Below, in pieces: positions 18,246 through 27,213 of a DNA stretch of 64,000 nucleotides; positions within the stretch are counted from its first letter, which is position 1; each line of letters begins with the position of its first letter. The DNA comes from Neorhizobium petrolearium (lineage in GTDB: Bacteria > Pseudomonadota > Alphaproteobacteria > Rhizobiales > Rhizobiaceae): NCBI RefSeq assembly GCF_017873175.1, contig NZ_JAGGJW010000014.1, forward strand, positions 62,001 to 126,000. The letters run 5' to 3'. Position numbers and translations under genes: made by a program. Below the pieces are notes generated by a model, which saw nothing but the letters and a program-made list of their open reading frames with translations, searched no databases and was not told the origin of the DNA.

Positions 18246-20789
18246 TCAGGCCTGCTTGGCGCGGTCGCCATCTTCGATAGCCGTTTCGCCGGCAGCGTCT
18301 ACCCCGTGGGCCTTGTTGCGGCGGGTGCGCCAGTCGCCAAGGAAGAGCAGGATGGGCGCTGCGATGAAAACGGACGAAGAGGTCGCAATCGCAATGCCGA
18401 ATACCATCGGGATTGCGAAGCTGGAGACTGCGCTGCCGCCCCAGATCGCCATGGGCAGCATGGCGAGGAAAGTAGTTGCCGATGTATAAAGGCTACGCGC
18501 CAACGTTTCGTTGATCGACAGGTCGATCAGCTCCCGCAGCGGCATTTTCTTGTAGAGCCGCATATTTTCGCGCATGCGGTCGTAGACGACGACCTTATCG
18601 TTGACCGAGTAGCCGACCAGGGTCAGAAGGGCTGCGATCGCGGTCAGATTGAAGTCGAGGCCGGTCAGTGCAAAAAAACCGACCGTTTTGGTTACGTCGA
18701 GAACCAGTGTCGCAATCGCGCCGACAGCGAAAGGCCATTCGAAACGGAACCAGATGTAGAACAACATGGCCAGCGAAGCGAGAACCACGGACAGGATACC
18801 CGCCGTCGCAAGTTCACCGCTGACCTTCGGGCCGACGACTTCCGTACGCTCAACATGCGCGGTGGAATCGATCCTGGAGATCTCGGACTTCAACCGCTCC
18901 ACGGCAGTCGTTTGGGCCTGCTCGCCGCCCGGTTGGCGCTCGACGCGCACAAGCACGCGGTTCGCTGCACCAAACTCCTGAAGCGCGACGTCGCCAAGAC
19001 CAAGCGAACCGAGGTCGGAACGGAACTTCGCAAGATCGGTGGGGCCGGCGGTCGCCACTTCGAGCTGGATGCCGCCCTTGAAATCGACGCCGTAGTTCAG
19101 GCCCGGCGTGAAGAACAGGATGATCGACGCGATCGACAGGAACGCGGAGAAGGCAATGCCGAAGAAACGTGCCTTCATGAACTTGATCCGAGTGCCGTCC
19201 GGAACCAGCTTGATCGGCAGCAGCGGTCGGATGTCGATCTTTTTCAGCTTATAGCGGGCGGTGAAATAGATCATCGCGACGCGGACGATGGAGACGGCCG
19301 TGAACATCGAGATCATGATGCCGAGACCCATCGTGACCGCAAAGCCCCGGACAGGGCCGGAACCGAACCAGAACAGGAGCACGGTCGCGATCAGGGTCGT
19401 AACGTTACTGTCGACGATCGTCGAGTAGGCACGTTTGAAACCCGCGTCAATCGCCGCAAAGGCGCTGCGGCCTTTACGGCTCTCCTCCTTGATGCGCTCA
19501 TTGATGAGGACGTTGGCGTCGACCGCAATCCCGATGCCGAGCACGACGCCGGCGATACCCGGAAGCGTCAGCGTGGAGCCGATAAGGGTCAAGGCGGCAA
19601 AGGTCAGGATAACGTTGATGAACAGCGCGGTAATCGCGAGCACACCCCATCCGCCGTAGAGCACGACCATGAAAATGACGACAAGCGCGAAGCCGATCAG
19701 GCCGGTGAACAGGCCCTTTTCGATCGCATCCGAACCGAGGTCGGCGCCGACCGTGCGCTCTTCGATGACGGTGAGCTTGGCGGGCAGGGCGCCGGCGCGC
19801 AGCAGTGCTGCGAGCGTATTGGCTTCCTCGACCGAGAACCCGCCGGAAATCTGGCCGGAACCGCCGGTGATCGGCGTGCGGATGACCGGCGCGCTCAGCA
19901 CCTTGTTGTCGAGCACGATCGCGAAGGGGCGGCCGACATTCTGCTGCGTGATCTGCGCGAAGCGGTTGGCACCGGCCGAATCGAATCGGAAGTTGACGAC
20001 CGGTTCGTTGGTTTGCTGGTCGAAGGCGGCGCGGGCGTCCGTCAGGCGGTCGCCGGAGAGCTCGACGCGGTCGAGCACCGGATACTGGTTGCCGCTCTCA
20101 TCGGCGAGCATGGTGACGCCGGCCTCTCCCTGCTGGCCGAGGAGGTGAAAACTCATCTTGGCGGTCGAGCCGAGAAGCTGGCGAAGGCGTGACGGATCCT
20201 GCTCACCTGGAAGCTGGACGAGGACGCGGTCGGAGCCGACACGCTGGATCGTCGGTTCGGCGACGCCTACCTGATCGACGCGCTGGCGGATGATCTCAAG
20301 GCTCTGGTCGACGGCGGCGCTGATATGGGAATTGATGCCGGCCTCAGTCTGCGCAATCGAGATCGTGTTGTCGGAGGGCGTGGTGATCGAAAGGTCGCTG
20401 CCGCCAACGGTCGTCCCGAGGCCGACGGGGTTGGCAAGCGTCTGCAACTCGGTCACCGCTGCATCGCGCTGGGCGGGATCGCGGAGCGCGACCGTGATCG
20501 CGTCACCTGAACGTCGGATCGCCGAGGTGTTGATATTCTTGTCGCGCAGCACGCGGCGGGCATCCTGCAGCAGGCTCTGGACGCGTTCGTTGATCAGGTC
20601 GGCGCGATCGACTTCGAGGACCAGATGCGAGCCGCCACGCAAATCGAGGCCGAGCGAAACGCGGCTATGCGGCAGCCAGGAAGGGAGGCGGTCGAGCGTG
20701 GACTGCGGAACGGCGTTCGGCAGCGCCACCAAAACGCCGACCAAGATGATGAGCACATAGCTCGCCACCAACCATGGGGAATTTCTCAT
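18246..20789 (-). CDS. secDF: Protein translocase SecDF (fused)
   Basis: 847 residues combining SecD (residues 1 to about 520) and SecF (about 540 to the end), as is usual in rhizobia. Landmarks are N-terminal DLRGGSHLVLEVD (the SecD P1 start), PGIAGVVLGIGIAVDANVLI in the SecD membrane half, DFKGGIQLEV opening SecF and TLVGYSVNDKVVVYDRMREN in the SecF membrane half. It uses the proton gradient to help pull exported proteins through SecYEG. A strong terminator follows the gene. YajC is not adjacent. Confidence 0.96.
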   Translation of the reverse strand: MRNSPWLVASYVLIILVGVLVALPNAVPQSTLDRLPSWLPHSRVSLGLDLRGGSHLVLEVDRADLINERVQSLLQDARRVLRDKNINTSAIRRSGDAITVALRDPAQRDAAVTELQTLANPVGLGTTVGGSDLSITTPSDNTISIAQTEAGINSHISAAVDQSLEIIRQRVDQVGVAEPTIQRVGSDRVLVQLPGEQDPSRLRQLLGSTAKMSFHLLGQQGEAGVTMLADESGNQYPVLDRVELSGDRLTDARAAFDQQTNEPVVNFRFDSAGANRFAQITQQNVGRPFAIVLDNKVLSAPVIRTPITGGSGQISGGFSVEEANTLAALLRAGALPAKLTVIEERTVGADLGSDAIEKGLFTGLIGFALVVIFMVVLYGGWGVLAITALFINVILTFAALTLIGSTLTLPGIAGVVLGIGIAVDANVLINERIKEESRKGRSAFAAIDAGFKRAYSTIVDSNVTTLIATVLLFWFGSGPVRGFAVTMGLGIMISMFTAVSIVRVAMIYFTARYKLKKIDIRPLLPIKLVPDGTRIKFMKARFFGIAFSAFLSIASIILFFTPGLNYGVDFKGGIQLEVATAGPTDLAKFRSDLGSLGLGDVALQEFGAANRVLVRVERQPGGEQAQTTAVERLKSEISRIDSTAHVERTEVVGPKVSGELATAGILSVVLASLAMLFYIWFRFEWPFAVGAIATLVLDVTKTVGFFALTGLDFNLTAIAALLTLVGYSVNDKVVVYDRMRENMRLYKKMPLRELIDLSINETLARSLYTSATTFLAMLPMAIWGGSAVSSFAIPMVFGIAIATSSSVFIAAPILLFLGDWRTRRNKAHGVDAAGETAIEDGDRAKQA

Positions 20790-20877
20790 ATTTTTAATCC
20801 TGCTAGGCCCGTATCACGCTTCCAGGCGGTGAGGGGCGAGAATGCTAATGCCACAAATGCGCCGAAGCGCGATTTCC

Positions 20878-21285
20878 TCAGGCGCGGACAGGCGGCGCGC
20901 GTGGTAGAGATCCTGGCCAAAATGCAAAAGCGGCCGGATCGGACGAGGGATTTGGCGTGATAGCCGAAGCATGGAACGGGAAGGTTATTTCTGCGGAACC
21001 CGGGACGAGCGCACCGTCGGCGCTCGTCGACTGGGCGCTGGTTCCCTCTTTCCGGTCTGTCGCGACAAGCGACCTGAGCGGCTCCCGCTTGGAAAGATGC
21101 GGAGCATCGGTACCCTTGTCGGCGGACTGGATGCCGCGTGGAAATTGCGCGTCCTTGACAACACCCGAAAGCAGACCGAAAAGCGCGGCGATCAGAAGCG
21201 CAGCGGCAAAGACCGGCCAGCGCGACAGGAGGCTATCCTCATCACGTCCGCGTTTCATCCGCTTGTCCGGCGGGAACAGCGCCAT
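20878..21285 (-). CDS. Hypothetical membrane-anchored protein
   Basis: 135 residues of no recognised family. A charged N-terminus (KRMKRGRDED) precedes one hydrophobic segment (WPVFAAALLIAALFGLLSG, about residues 23-41), then a polar, Ser/Pro/Ala-rich tail. That pattern suggests a single-pass inner-membrane protein with a disordered periplasmic tail. CCGGAG lies about ten bases before the ATG. It is upstream of secDF on the same strand with an 88-base gap. The opposite strand also has open frames of similar length, so coding status is only moderately supported. Confidence 0.45.
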   Translation of the reverse strand: MALFPPDKRMKRGRDEDSLLSRWPVFAAALLIAALFGLLSGVVKDAQFPRGIQSADKGTDAPHLSKREPLRSLVATDRKEGTSAQSTSADGALVPGSAEITFPFHASAITPNPSSDPAAFAFWPGSLPRAPPVRA

Positions 21286-21489
21286 CCGTATCAGCTCCGG
21301 AGCGTTCTAAGATCCCGAAGCGCCTGCTTCGGAACAGAATGCCGCCTTCTAAAGGACAGCCTCGAAGCGGTCAATCTCCAGTGAGACTTCGGTAAACCAG
21401 GATTGCGGCGGCTTTAGCAATGCTCACAGCATCTCAGGTCGGAAATCTGCTCTCTTTTCGACCGGATACATCCCGCTACCGTAACATCG

Positions 21490-21990
21490 CTATTTGTGAA
21501 TGGGGTCCTTCCACAGAACCTCCTCCGGCTTTTCGACCGGTTCGATGTCCAGGTTCACAACGACCGGCTCCTGACCTGAGCGCATCAGAACGCATTCGAG
21601 CGTTTCATCTCGGCTGGCGTTGATCTCCTGATGGGGCACGTAGGGCGGAACGTAGATGAAATCGCCCGGGCCGGCTTCGGCAACATATTCGAGGTTGTCG
21701 CCCCAGCGCATGCGAGCCTTGCCCTTTACGACATAGATGATGCTTTCGAGATCACCGTGATGATGAGCGCCGGTCTTGGCGTTGGCATGGATCGTCACGG
21801 TCCCGGCCCAGATCTTCTCCGCGCCCGCGCGCGCCTTGTTGATCGCCGTCGCCCGATTCATGCCCGGCGTCTGAGCTGTGTGCGGATCGAGCGAATTGCC
21901 GGGGATGACCTTCACGCCATTCTCGCGCCAGTCGACGTGGGAATGGTCGTCATGACCGTGCTGATGATGATCGTCGTGATCGTGGCTCAA
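21490..21990 (-). CDS. Cupin domain protein with His-rich N-terminus
   Basis: 166 residues. The first 18 residues (MSHDHDDHHQHGHDDHSH) hold eight His and six Asp, a likely metal-binding or metal-storage arm. A single cupin follows: motif 1 HHHGDLESIIYVVKGKAR (about residues 78-95) and motif 2 PGDFIYVPPYVPHQE (about 111-125), which supply the usual His/Glu metal ligands. It could be a small dioxygenase, an isomerase or a sensor; the reaction is unknown. It stands alone between hypothetical and decayed sequence. Confidence 0.85.
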   Translation of the reverse strand: MSHDHDDHHQHGHDDHSHVDWRENGVKVIPGNSLDPHTAQTPGMNRATAINKARAGAEKIWAGTVTIHANAKTGAHHHGDLESIIYVVKGKARMRWGDNLEYVAEAGPGDFIYVPPYVPHQEINASRDETLECVLMRSGQEPVVVNLDIEPVEKPEEVLWKDPIHK

Positions 21991-22484
21991 GGCTTGCTCT
22001 CAGTGACTGGGACGGGGCTCACCAACTCTTGCGAGAAGGGGGTCCGCGAGCCCCTGACCGGCGTCATGCCGGCTGGGAGCCCACGTAGCTTTGCTTCGGG
22101 AACATGTTCAATGGGAACGCGACAAAAGTCAAAGACTTGGTGACGAAAAGCTGACCTCGCCGCCTCAAATCAGCACATCGTCAGGCTCCAATCGCGGCCT
22201 TTACCCGCTCCCGCGTCAACGGCAGGTCGAAGAGCCGCTTGCCGGTTGCGTTGCGGATCCAGCAGAGAATTACATTTTGCCGAACGCCATCATCCACCAT
22301 TCAATCCCGACAAGCCGCGCCGAGGCCGCAACCTTGATGTCTCAAGCAGTCTTTTTACGGGCATTCCTTGTGCTTGCCGTCTATCGGCATCTCTCTTATA
22401 TGGCGCTCGGAGCGCAGGTCGAAGCGTGTCCAGAGGCCCTGGCACTTCCCGATTTCGCGGGGCCTGGATCTTAAGGAGACCCCC
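21991..22484. other. Low-coding gap with decayed sequence
   Basis: Nearly 500 bases without an intact gene. Apart from the molybdo-hydroxylase tail remnant described separately, I see only short open frames without ribosome sites. GGGGCTC and GAGCCCC (around 22015-22056) pair over a long loop and may mark the end of an older transcript. The last bases hold the ribosome site of the response-regulator gene. Confidence 0.4.
22181..22300 (-). pseudogene. Remnant: C-terminus of a xanthine dehydrogenase-family molybdo-hydroxylase large subunit
   Basis: The last 39 codons before a TGA stop read on the minus strand end NATGKRLFDLPLTRERVKAA, which is the pattern closing the large subunits of aldehyde/isoquinoline oxidoreductases (ATGKR, LPLTxERV, AAI). 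Immediately upstream the frame hits a stop at 22301-22303 and no further homology is seen, so about 95 percent of the gene is gone. It appears to be a leftover from a deletion. Confidence 0.5.
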
Positions 22485-22847
22485 ATGCCGCAGAGAGCTG
22501 TTGTCCTCATCGTCGAGGACGAGCCGCTGATCCGCTTCACCACGCTCGACGCATTGGAGGACGTCGGCCACACGGTGTTGGAAGCCGGCAATGCCGACGA
22601 GGCAATGGTGCTTTTCCGCAACCGCGCCGACATCAACATCGTCTTCACCGACGTCGACATGGCCGGCTCCATGGACGGCATTCAGCTTGCGCGACGCGTC
22701 CGTGCCATTCGTCCAAGTGTCGGCATCATCATCACGTCCGGCGTGGTCAACCTTGATCCGATGCTGTTACCGGCCAATACGCTCTTCCTGCCGAAACCCT
22801 ACCAGCACGAAAAGCTGCTTTCCTCGATACACGAACTCATGCCTTGA
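22485..22847 (+). CDS. Single-domain response regulator
   Basis: 120 residues forming one receiver domain with no output domain. It has the acidic pair in IVEDEPLIR, the phospho-acceptor Asp in FTDVDMAGSMDG (about residue 56), Thr/Ser in IITSG and the Lys in LPKPYQ. AAGGAG precedes the ATG at a good distance. Such stand-alone receivers act through protein contact, for example in phosphorelays or general stress control. No kinase is adjacent, so its partner is unknown. Confidence 0.9.
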   Translation: MPQRAVVLIVEDEPLIRFTTLDALEDVGHTVLEAGNADEAMVLFRNRADINIVFTDVDMAGSMDGIQLARRVRAIRPSVGIIITSGVVNLDPMLLPANTLFLPKPYQHEKLLSSIHELMP

Positions 22848-23012
22848 TGCCCTGAGGTCCAGCGGTCAGCTGGGTTCGGCTTCGCTGTCTGCGAACCAGG
22901 CGCCTTCTTCATTGTGCGGAAACCTGCCCCCGCGGAAGAGGCGGCAGAACTTTACTTTCCGCCGCTTTGGCGGCATCAATGCCCCCGCTGCCGCAAGCGG
23001 AGGACGACGGAT

Positions 23013-23504
23013 ATGGCCATCGAAGAGGATATCGCGAAGATCGCCGAACAGGAGAGGACACTTGTCTTCGACCGTTTTGACCTTTCCACCGCCTGGGACC
23101 TTGGATCGCTTCTTCGCCATATGGCGACGGAACGGGGGCAGGGTGTCGCAATCGACGTGCGGCTGCATTCAATGCCGGCCTTTTATGCAGCGCTACCGGG
23201 ATCCACGGCGGACAATGAAGGCTGGGTTCGCCGTAAACGCAACCTTGTGCTTCGCTTCTTCCAGTCGAGCTATGCGATCGGCCGGAAGCTGACGCAGCAG
23301 GAGGCAACGCTCCAAGAGAAATATGGATTGTCATCCGCCGACTACGCTGCCCATGGCGGCAGCTTTCCGATCACGGTGGCCGGCGTCGGCTGCGTGGGCG
23401 CGGTGACGGTTTCCGGTTTGCCGCAGCGGGAGGACCACAATCTGGTCGTCGAGGCGCTTGCCCGCATGCTCGGCAAGGATATTTCCCTGCTTCGCCTCGA
23501 TTGA
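23013..23504 (+). CDS. UPF0303 / GlcG-HbpS-like (heme-degrading domain) family protein
   Basis: 163 residues. It starts at an ATG in GGATATGGCC that gives the family N-terminus MAIEEDIAKIAEQE. Conserved family features are WVRRKRNLVLRFFQSSY in the middle and HGGSFPITVAGVGCVGAVTVSGLPQREDH near the C-terminus (read as separate blocks). Relatives bind heme or corrin-like ligands or act as small antioxidant chaperones; a precise function is not established. It is 11 bases before the DUF924 gene, so the two are probably co-transcribed. Confidence 0.85.
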   Translation: MAIEEDIAKIAEQERTLVFDRFDLSTAWDLGSLLRHMATERGQGVAIDVRLHSMPAFYAALPGSTADNEGWVRRKRNLVLRFFQSSYAIGRKLTQQEATLQEKYGLSSADYAAHGGSFPITVAGVGCVGAVTVSGLPQREDHNLVVEALARMLGKDISLLRLD

Positions 23505-23515
23505 GGAGATCGCCC

Positions 23516-24073
23516 ATGGCGCAGACGAACATCAAAACGCCCGAGGAAGTATTCTCGTTCTGGTTCAAGGAACTGACCCGCAAGGACTGGTTCGAGAAGA
23601 ACGAGGCGCTGGACGAAGCCATGCGCAGGCATTTTGCGCCCACGCATCTTTCACTCGCCCGCGGTGAATTCGACGAGTGGCGGGCGTCGCCGCAGAACCG
23701 GCTTGCCGCCGTCATCGCGCTCGACCAGTTTTCGCGCAACATCTACAGGGGCACGCCGCTTGCCTTTGCGACCGATTGGCTGGCGCTGCGGGAGGCAAAG
23801 CTAGCCATCGAAATCGGCGCCGACATGGCGGTGCCGCCAGAGCAGCGTGGTTTCTTCTATCTGCCCTTCGAGCATGCCGAAAATCTTGCCGAACAGGATC
23901 GCTCGGTTGAGCTGTTCACACTGCTCGGGGATGGGGAATACCTGGACTATGCCGAACGTCACCGGTCGGTGATCCGTGAGTTCGGCCGTTTCCCGCACCG
24001 CAATTCGCTGCTCGGACGGGAATCTACCGCCGCCGAGCTTGAATATCTTTCCAAGCCCGGCGCCGGTTTCTGA
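23516..24073 (+). CDS. DUF924 family protein (TPR-like helical)
   Basis: 185 residues with the DUF924 signatures FWFKELTRKDWFEKNEALDE near the N-terminus, LIALDQF-type VIALDQFSRNIYRG near residue 68 and FFYLPFEHAENLAEQD near 110. The fold is an alpha-helical TPR-like array; no reaction is known. GAGGAG six bases before the ATG supports this start over an in-frame ATG 15 bases upstream. Confidence 0.88.
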   Translation: MAQTNIKTPEEVFSFWFKELTRKDWFEKNEALDEAMRRHFAPTHLSLARGEFDEWRASPQNRLAAVIALDQFSRNIYRGTPLAFATDWLALREAKLAIEIGADMAVPPEQRGFFYLPFEHAENLAEQDRSVELFTLLGDGEYLDYAERHRSVIREFGRFPHRNSLLGRESTAAELEYLSKPGAGF

Positions 24074-24126
24074 TGTCAGCAGGCTAAATGATGATGACTT
24101 TCAGCCCCGATGGTATGAAATACAAT

Positions 24127-24163
24127 TCCTGATCTATTTCGAAAGATAGATTTGGAATCAGGA
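24127..24163. terminator. Possible hairpin between convergent DUF924 and GlsB genes
   Basis: ATCTAT (24132-24137) and ATAGAT (24146-24151) pair around TTCGAAAG, and flanking TCCTG (24127-24131) and CAGGA (24159-24163) extend the stem across an asymmetric bulge. It sits in the 92-base gap between two converging genes, where a shared terminator is expected, but no T-tract is present. Confidence 0.35.
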
Positions 24164-24165
24164 TA

Positions 24166-24417
24166 CTAGCGTCGTATTGCCCGCCCGATCGCGATCAGGA
24201 TGCAGGCGCCGACGAATCCGGCAATCAGATATCCGATCCAACCACCGAGCACGACCCCGAAAACGCCAAGGATGACATTGGCGACAATAGCACCGACGAT
24301 CCCGAGAAGGATGTTCATGAGGATGCCCATATTGCTCTTCATGAACTGTTCTGCGAGCCAGCCCGCAATGCCGCCGATGATGATGGCCGCGATCCAGCCT
24401 ACCCCTGCACCTTCCAT
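24166..24417 (-). CDS. GlsB/YeaQ/YmgE family small membrane protein
   Basis: 83 residues, almost entirely hydrophobic and Gly-rich, with three membrane segments. The family signatures are GGIAGWLAEQFMKSN and NILLGIVGAIVANVILG. Transglycosylase-associated (GlsB) proteins are general-stress membrane proteins of unclear mechanism. GGAGGG lies six to seven bases before the start on the minus strand. It is divergent from the mechanosensitive channel gene. Confidence 0.9.
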   Translation of the reverse strand: MEGAGVGWIAAIIIGGIAGWLAEQFMKSNMGILMNILLGIVGAIVANVILGVFGVVLGGWIGYLIAGFVGACILIAIGRAIRR

Positions 24418-24584
24418 AATTTACCCTCCTGTTTGATATTGGCAAAAGGTAACGCACGGAAATGTTCCAGGTTCCATGTGATTGTTCCAATTCCAGGTGC
24501 GGGAAAGGCGGGCTTCCTTTTCTTCGCCGCGAAGTCCCTCTATTTTCGCGGCACGAATCTGATCGAAAGACAAAGAGCACCGAT

Positions 24585-27071
24585 TTGGCACCTTCCACGA
24601 CCGGACCTTCGACAATTGTATGCGTAGCCCGCGCGATTGTCACAATCCTCCTGCTCACGATCAACGCGTCTGCGTTTTGTCTACCGTCGCCTGCGGGCGC
24701 GCAAATGCTACAGCAGCCTCAGCCCCAACTTGAGTCAGCAGTCACGATCGACTCGATCAATGCGGACATGAAGGCAAAGATCGAAGCGATCCGCCGGCAG
24801 CTCGATACCTTCCGCAGCCGGGTGCAGGAAGATTCCAGCGACGATGCACGCCTGGCGGAACTCAGGGTTCAGGCTGAGAAGATCGTTGAGGAGATGGGTG
24901 CTATTTCCGACGCGATGCGGACGCGGATCGAGCAGATCCAGTCGCGCCTCGCGAGCCTGGGGGAGCCGCCGACCGCCGGTCAGGCTTCGGAGGCGCCGGC
25001 AGTAACAGAAGAGCGCGGCCGGTTGCTCAACGAGCGTTCGGAACTTAACATCATCGTCGATGATGCCGGCGCCCTGTCGAACAGTGCGACCCAGCTTGCC
25101 AACTCGATCACCAATCTGCGTCGCACGCTATTTGCTCAAACGCTATTCCGCCATACGGAATTGTCGGGCGAATTGTTCGCGGATGCCGGCACGGCATTCG
25201 TCGCCGAGGTTCGGAATTTCGGCTCCACTTTTGGAAGCTGGATCAGCTTCGTCTGGAAATACAAGAAGCTGCAACTGCTCGGCGCCATCGCACTGTCGCT
25301 CGGCGCGGGCATGCTCTTTCTCTCCGGCGGATATCGAATATTCGGTCGCTTCATCCGCCGCGACGGGCAGGAGTCACCATCCTATATCCGGCGACTCTCC
25401 GTCGCCTTCTGGTCTACCGTCATTCAGACGATATCGCTTGCGTCCTTCCTCGTCGCATCCTTCCTGTTCCTGGATGGTTTCAATGTGCTCCGGCCGGACG
25501 TCTCACCGATCATTGCGACTTTCTTCGGATTCGTCTGGTTCGTCTATTTCGTCTCGAAGCTCACCTATGGCGTTCTGGCGCCTGGAGAGCCGCAATGGCG
25601 GTTGGTGCGCATCACCAATCGTGGCGCACAACGGCTGACGATAGCGGTGCTCGCCATGGCAATCGTCAACGGGCTCGACTATCTGCTCGGTGCGATCAGC
25701 GAAGCGCTCAATTCGCCGCTTGTGCTCACCATCGTCAAGAGCCTGCTTGCCTCGGTCATCGTCGGTCTGATGCTGATTGCAATTTCCTTCGTCAAGCCGA
25801 GGCTCGTCGAGGGAGAGGACCCGGACGGGCCGGGGCATGATTGGCCACGTTTCTTTCCTCTACTGCTCCGGTTAATGGGCGGTTTGCTCATTCTTTCGGT
25901 TTTGACCGGCTACATAGGGCTCGCACGTTTCGCCTCGACCCAGATCGTGCTGACCGGCGCCGTCATCGTCCTCATCTATATCGGACTTCTTTCCGGCAAG
26001 GCGATCTCGAAGCAGGGCTCGTTTACTGCGACGGCCGCAGGGCGCAGGCTTGCCGAACGCTTCCACTTCAACGAAGTGGCGCTCGATCAGGCGGGACTCG
26101 TCGCAGGGCTTGGCGTCTATGCCTTCGCTCTGTTCTTGGGGATCCCGCTGATCCTGCTTACGTGGGGGTTCCAGATTGCCGATATCGAAGCCTGGATATT
26201 CAGCTTCTTCACGGAAATCCGCGTCGGCAATATCTCGATCTCGATTGTTGGCATCCTGGGCGGCCTGCTGCTTTTCGGCGTTGGCTTCGTCGTCACGCGC
26301 TGGGTGCAGAGATGGATCGACGGCAATGTGCTGGCCCGTAGCCAGGTCGATCTCGGCGTTCGCAATTCGGTGAGGACCGGCATCGGCTATCTCGGTGTCG
26401 GGCTTGCGGTCATTATCGGCGTCTCGGCTGCCGGTATCGACCTGTCGAGCTTCGCGCTCGTCGCCTCGGCGCTCTCAGTCGGCATCGGTTTTGGCTTGCA
26501 GAACATCGTGTCGAACTTCGTATCCGGCCTGATCCTGCTTGTGGAGAGGCCGTTCAAGGTCGGTGATTTTGTCGTGACCGGAACGACCGAAGGCATTGTG
26601 AAGCGCATCTCCGTGCGCGCCACCGAGATCGAGACTTTCCGCCAGCAGGCGATCATCGTTCCCAACTCGGATCTGATCAATGCTCCGGTCGGCAACTGGA
26701 CGCTCAAAAACCGCATACAGCGTTCCGAGATCCCGGTGTCCGTCAGTTACGACAGCGACCCGGAACAGGTGATCGCGATACTGCTGGAGATCGTCGACGA
26801 AATTCCCGAAGTCTTGAAGAACCCCGGTCCCCATGTGGATTTCATGGCTTTCGGCGGCTCCTCGCTCGATTTCGAGCTCCGGTTCCATCTTGCCGACATG
26901 TCGGATGGCATTCGTATCCGAAATTCCGTGCGCACCAACATCTTGAAACGGTTCCGCGCCGAAGGGATCGAGATACCCTATCCTCGCCAGGATGTCACAA
27001 TCCTTTCGCAACCAAAGAATGGTCCCAAGCCCTTTTCACCAGAGGAAATAGACGACGGTGGCGGTATCTGA
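24585..27071 (+). CDS. DUF3772-containing mechanosensitive (MscS-type) ion channel
   Basis: About 828 residues from a TTG at 24585, chosen because it places a signal peptide (IVTILLLTINASAF ending near PAGAQ) at the N-terminus; an ATG at 24462 would add 41 Cys/Arg-rich residues. A coiled, periplasmic DUF3772 region (residues about 60-180) is followed by about ten membrane segments, the MscS pore helix (SVGIGFGLQNIVSNFVSGLI) and the soluble beta domain ERPFKVGDFVV. It should open under membrane tension to release solutes during osmotic down-shock. It neighbours genes for osmolyte (betaine) use. Confidence 0.88.
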   Translation: MAPSTTGPSTIVCVARAIVTILLLTINASAFCLPSPAGAQMLQQPQPQLESAVTIDSINADMKAKIEAIRRQLDTFRSRVQEDSSDDARLAELRVQAEKIVEEMGAISDAMRTRIEQIQSRLASLGEPPTAGQASEAPAVTEERGRLLNERSELNIIVDDAGALSNSATQLANSITNLRRTLFAQTLFRHTELSGELFADAGTAFVAEVRNFGSTFGSWISFVWKYKKLQLLGAIALSLGAGMLFLSGGYRIFGRFIRRDGQESPSYIRRLSVAFWSTVIQTISLASFLVASFLFLDGFNVLRPDVSPIIATFFGFVWFVYFVSKLTYGVLAPGEPQWRLVRITNRGAQRLTIAVLAMAIVNGLDYLLGAISEALNSPLVLTIVKSLLASVIVGLMLIAISFVKPRLVEGEDPDGPGHDWPRFFPLLLRLMGGLLILSVLTGYIGLARFASTQIVLTGAVIVLIYIGLLSGKAISKQGSFTATAAGRRLAERFHFNEVALDQAGLVAGLGVYAFALFLGIPLILLTWGFQIADIEAWIFSFFTEIRVGNISISIVGILGGLLLFGVGFVVTRWVQRWIDGNVLARSQVDLGVRNSVRTGIGYLGVGLAVIIGVSAAGIDLSSFALVASALSVGIGFGLQNIVSNFVSGLILLVERPFKVGDFVVTGTTEGIVKRISVRATEIETFRQQAIIVPNSDLINAPVGNWTLKNRIQRSEIPVSVSYDSDPEQVIAILLEIVDEIPEVLKNPGPHVDFMAFGGSSLDFELRFHLADMSDGIRIRNSVRTNILKRFRAEGIEIPYPRQDVTILSQPKNGPKPFSPEEIDDGGGI

Positions 27072-27213
27072 CGGGGCTTCAAACCCGGCATCGAACGATC
27101 GTCGCGAGCTGGATGTCGCAATGTCGTAATCAGGCGTTTGAGCCGCCGGCTGGAATTGCATAGTCCCCGAAAGTATCGTTAAGGCCGGACGAGGCCGAAA
27201 AGGGGTTCATTCC

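Noticed and set aside
18207..20192. 661-codon open frame antisense to secDF
   Set aside because: SecDF is unmistakable on the other strand. Composition (runs of Asp/Arg/His/Gln) is that of a GC-rich antisense shadow.
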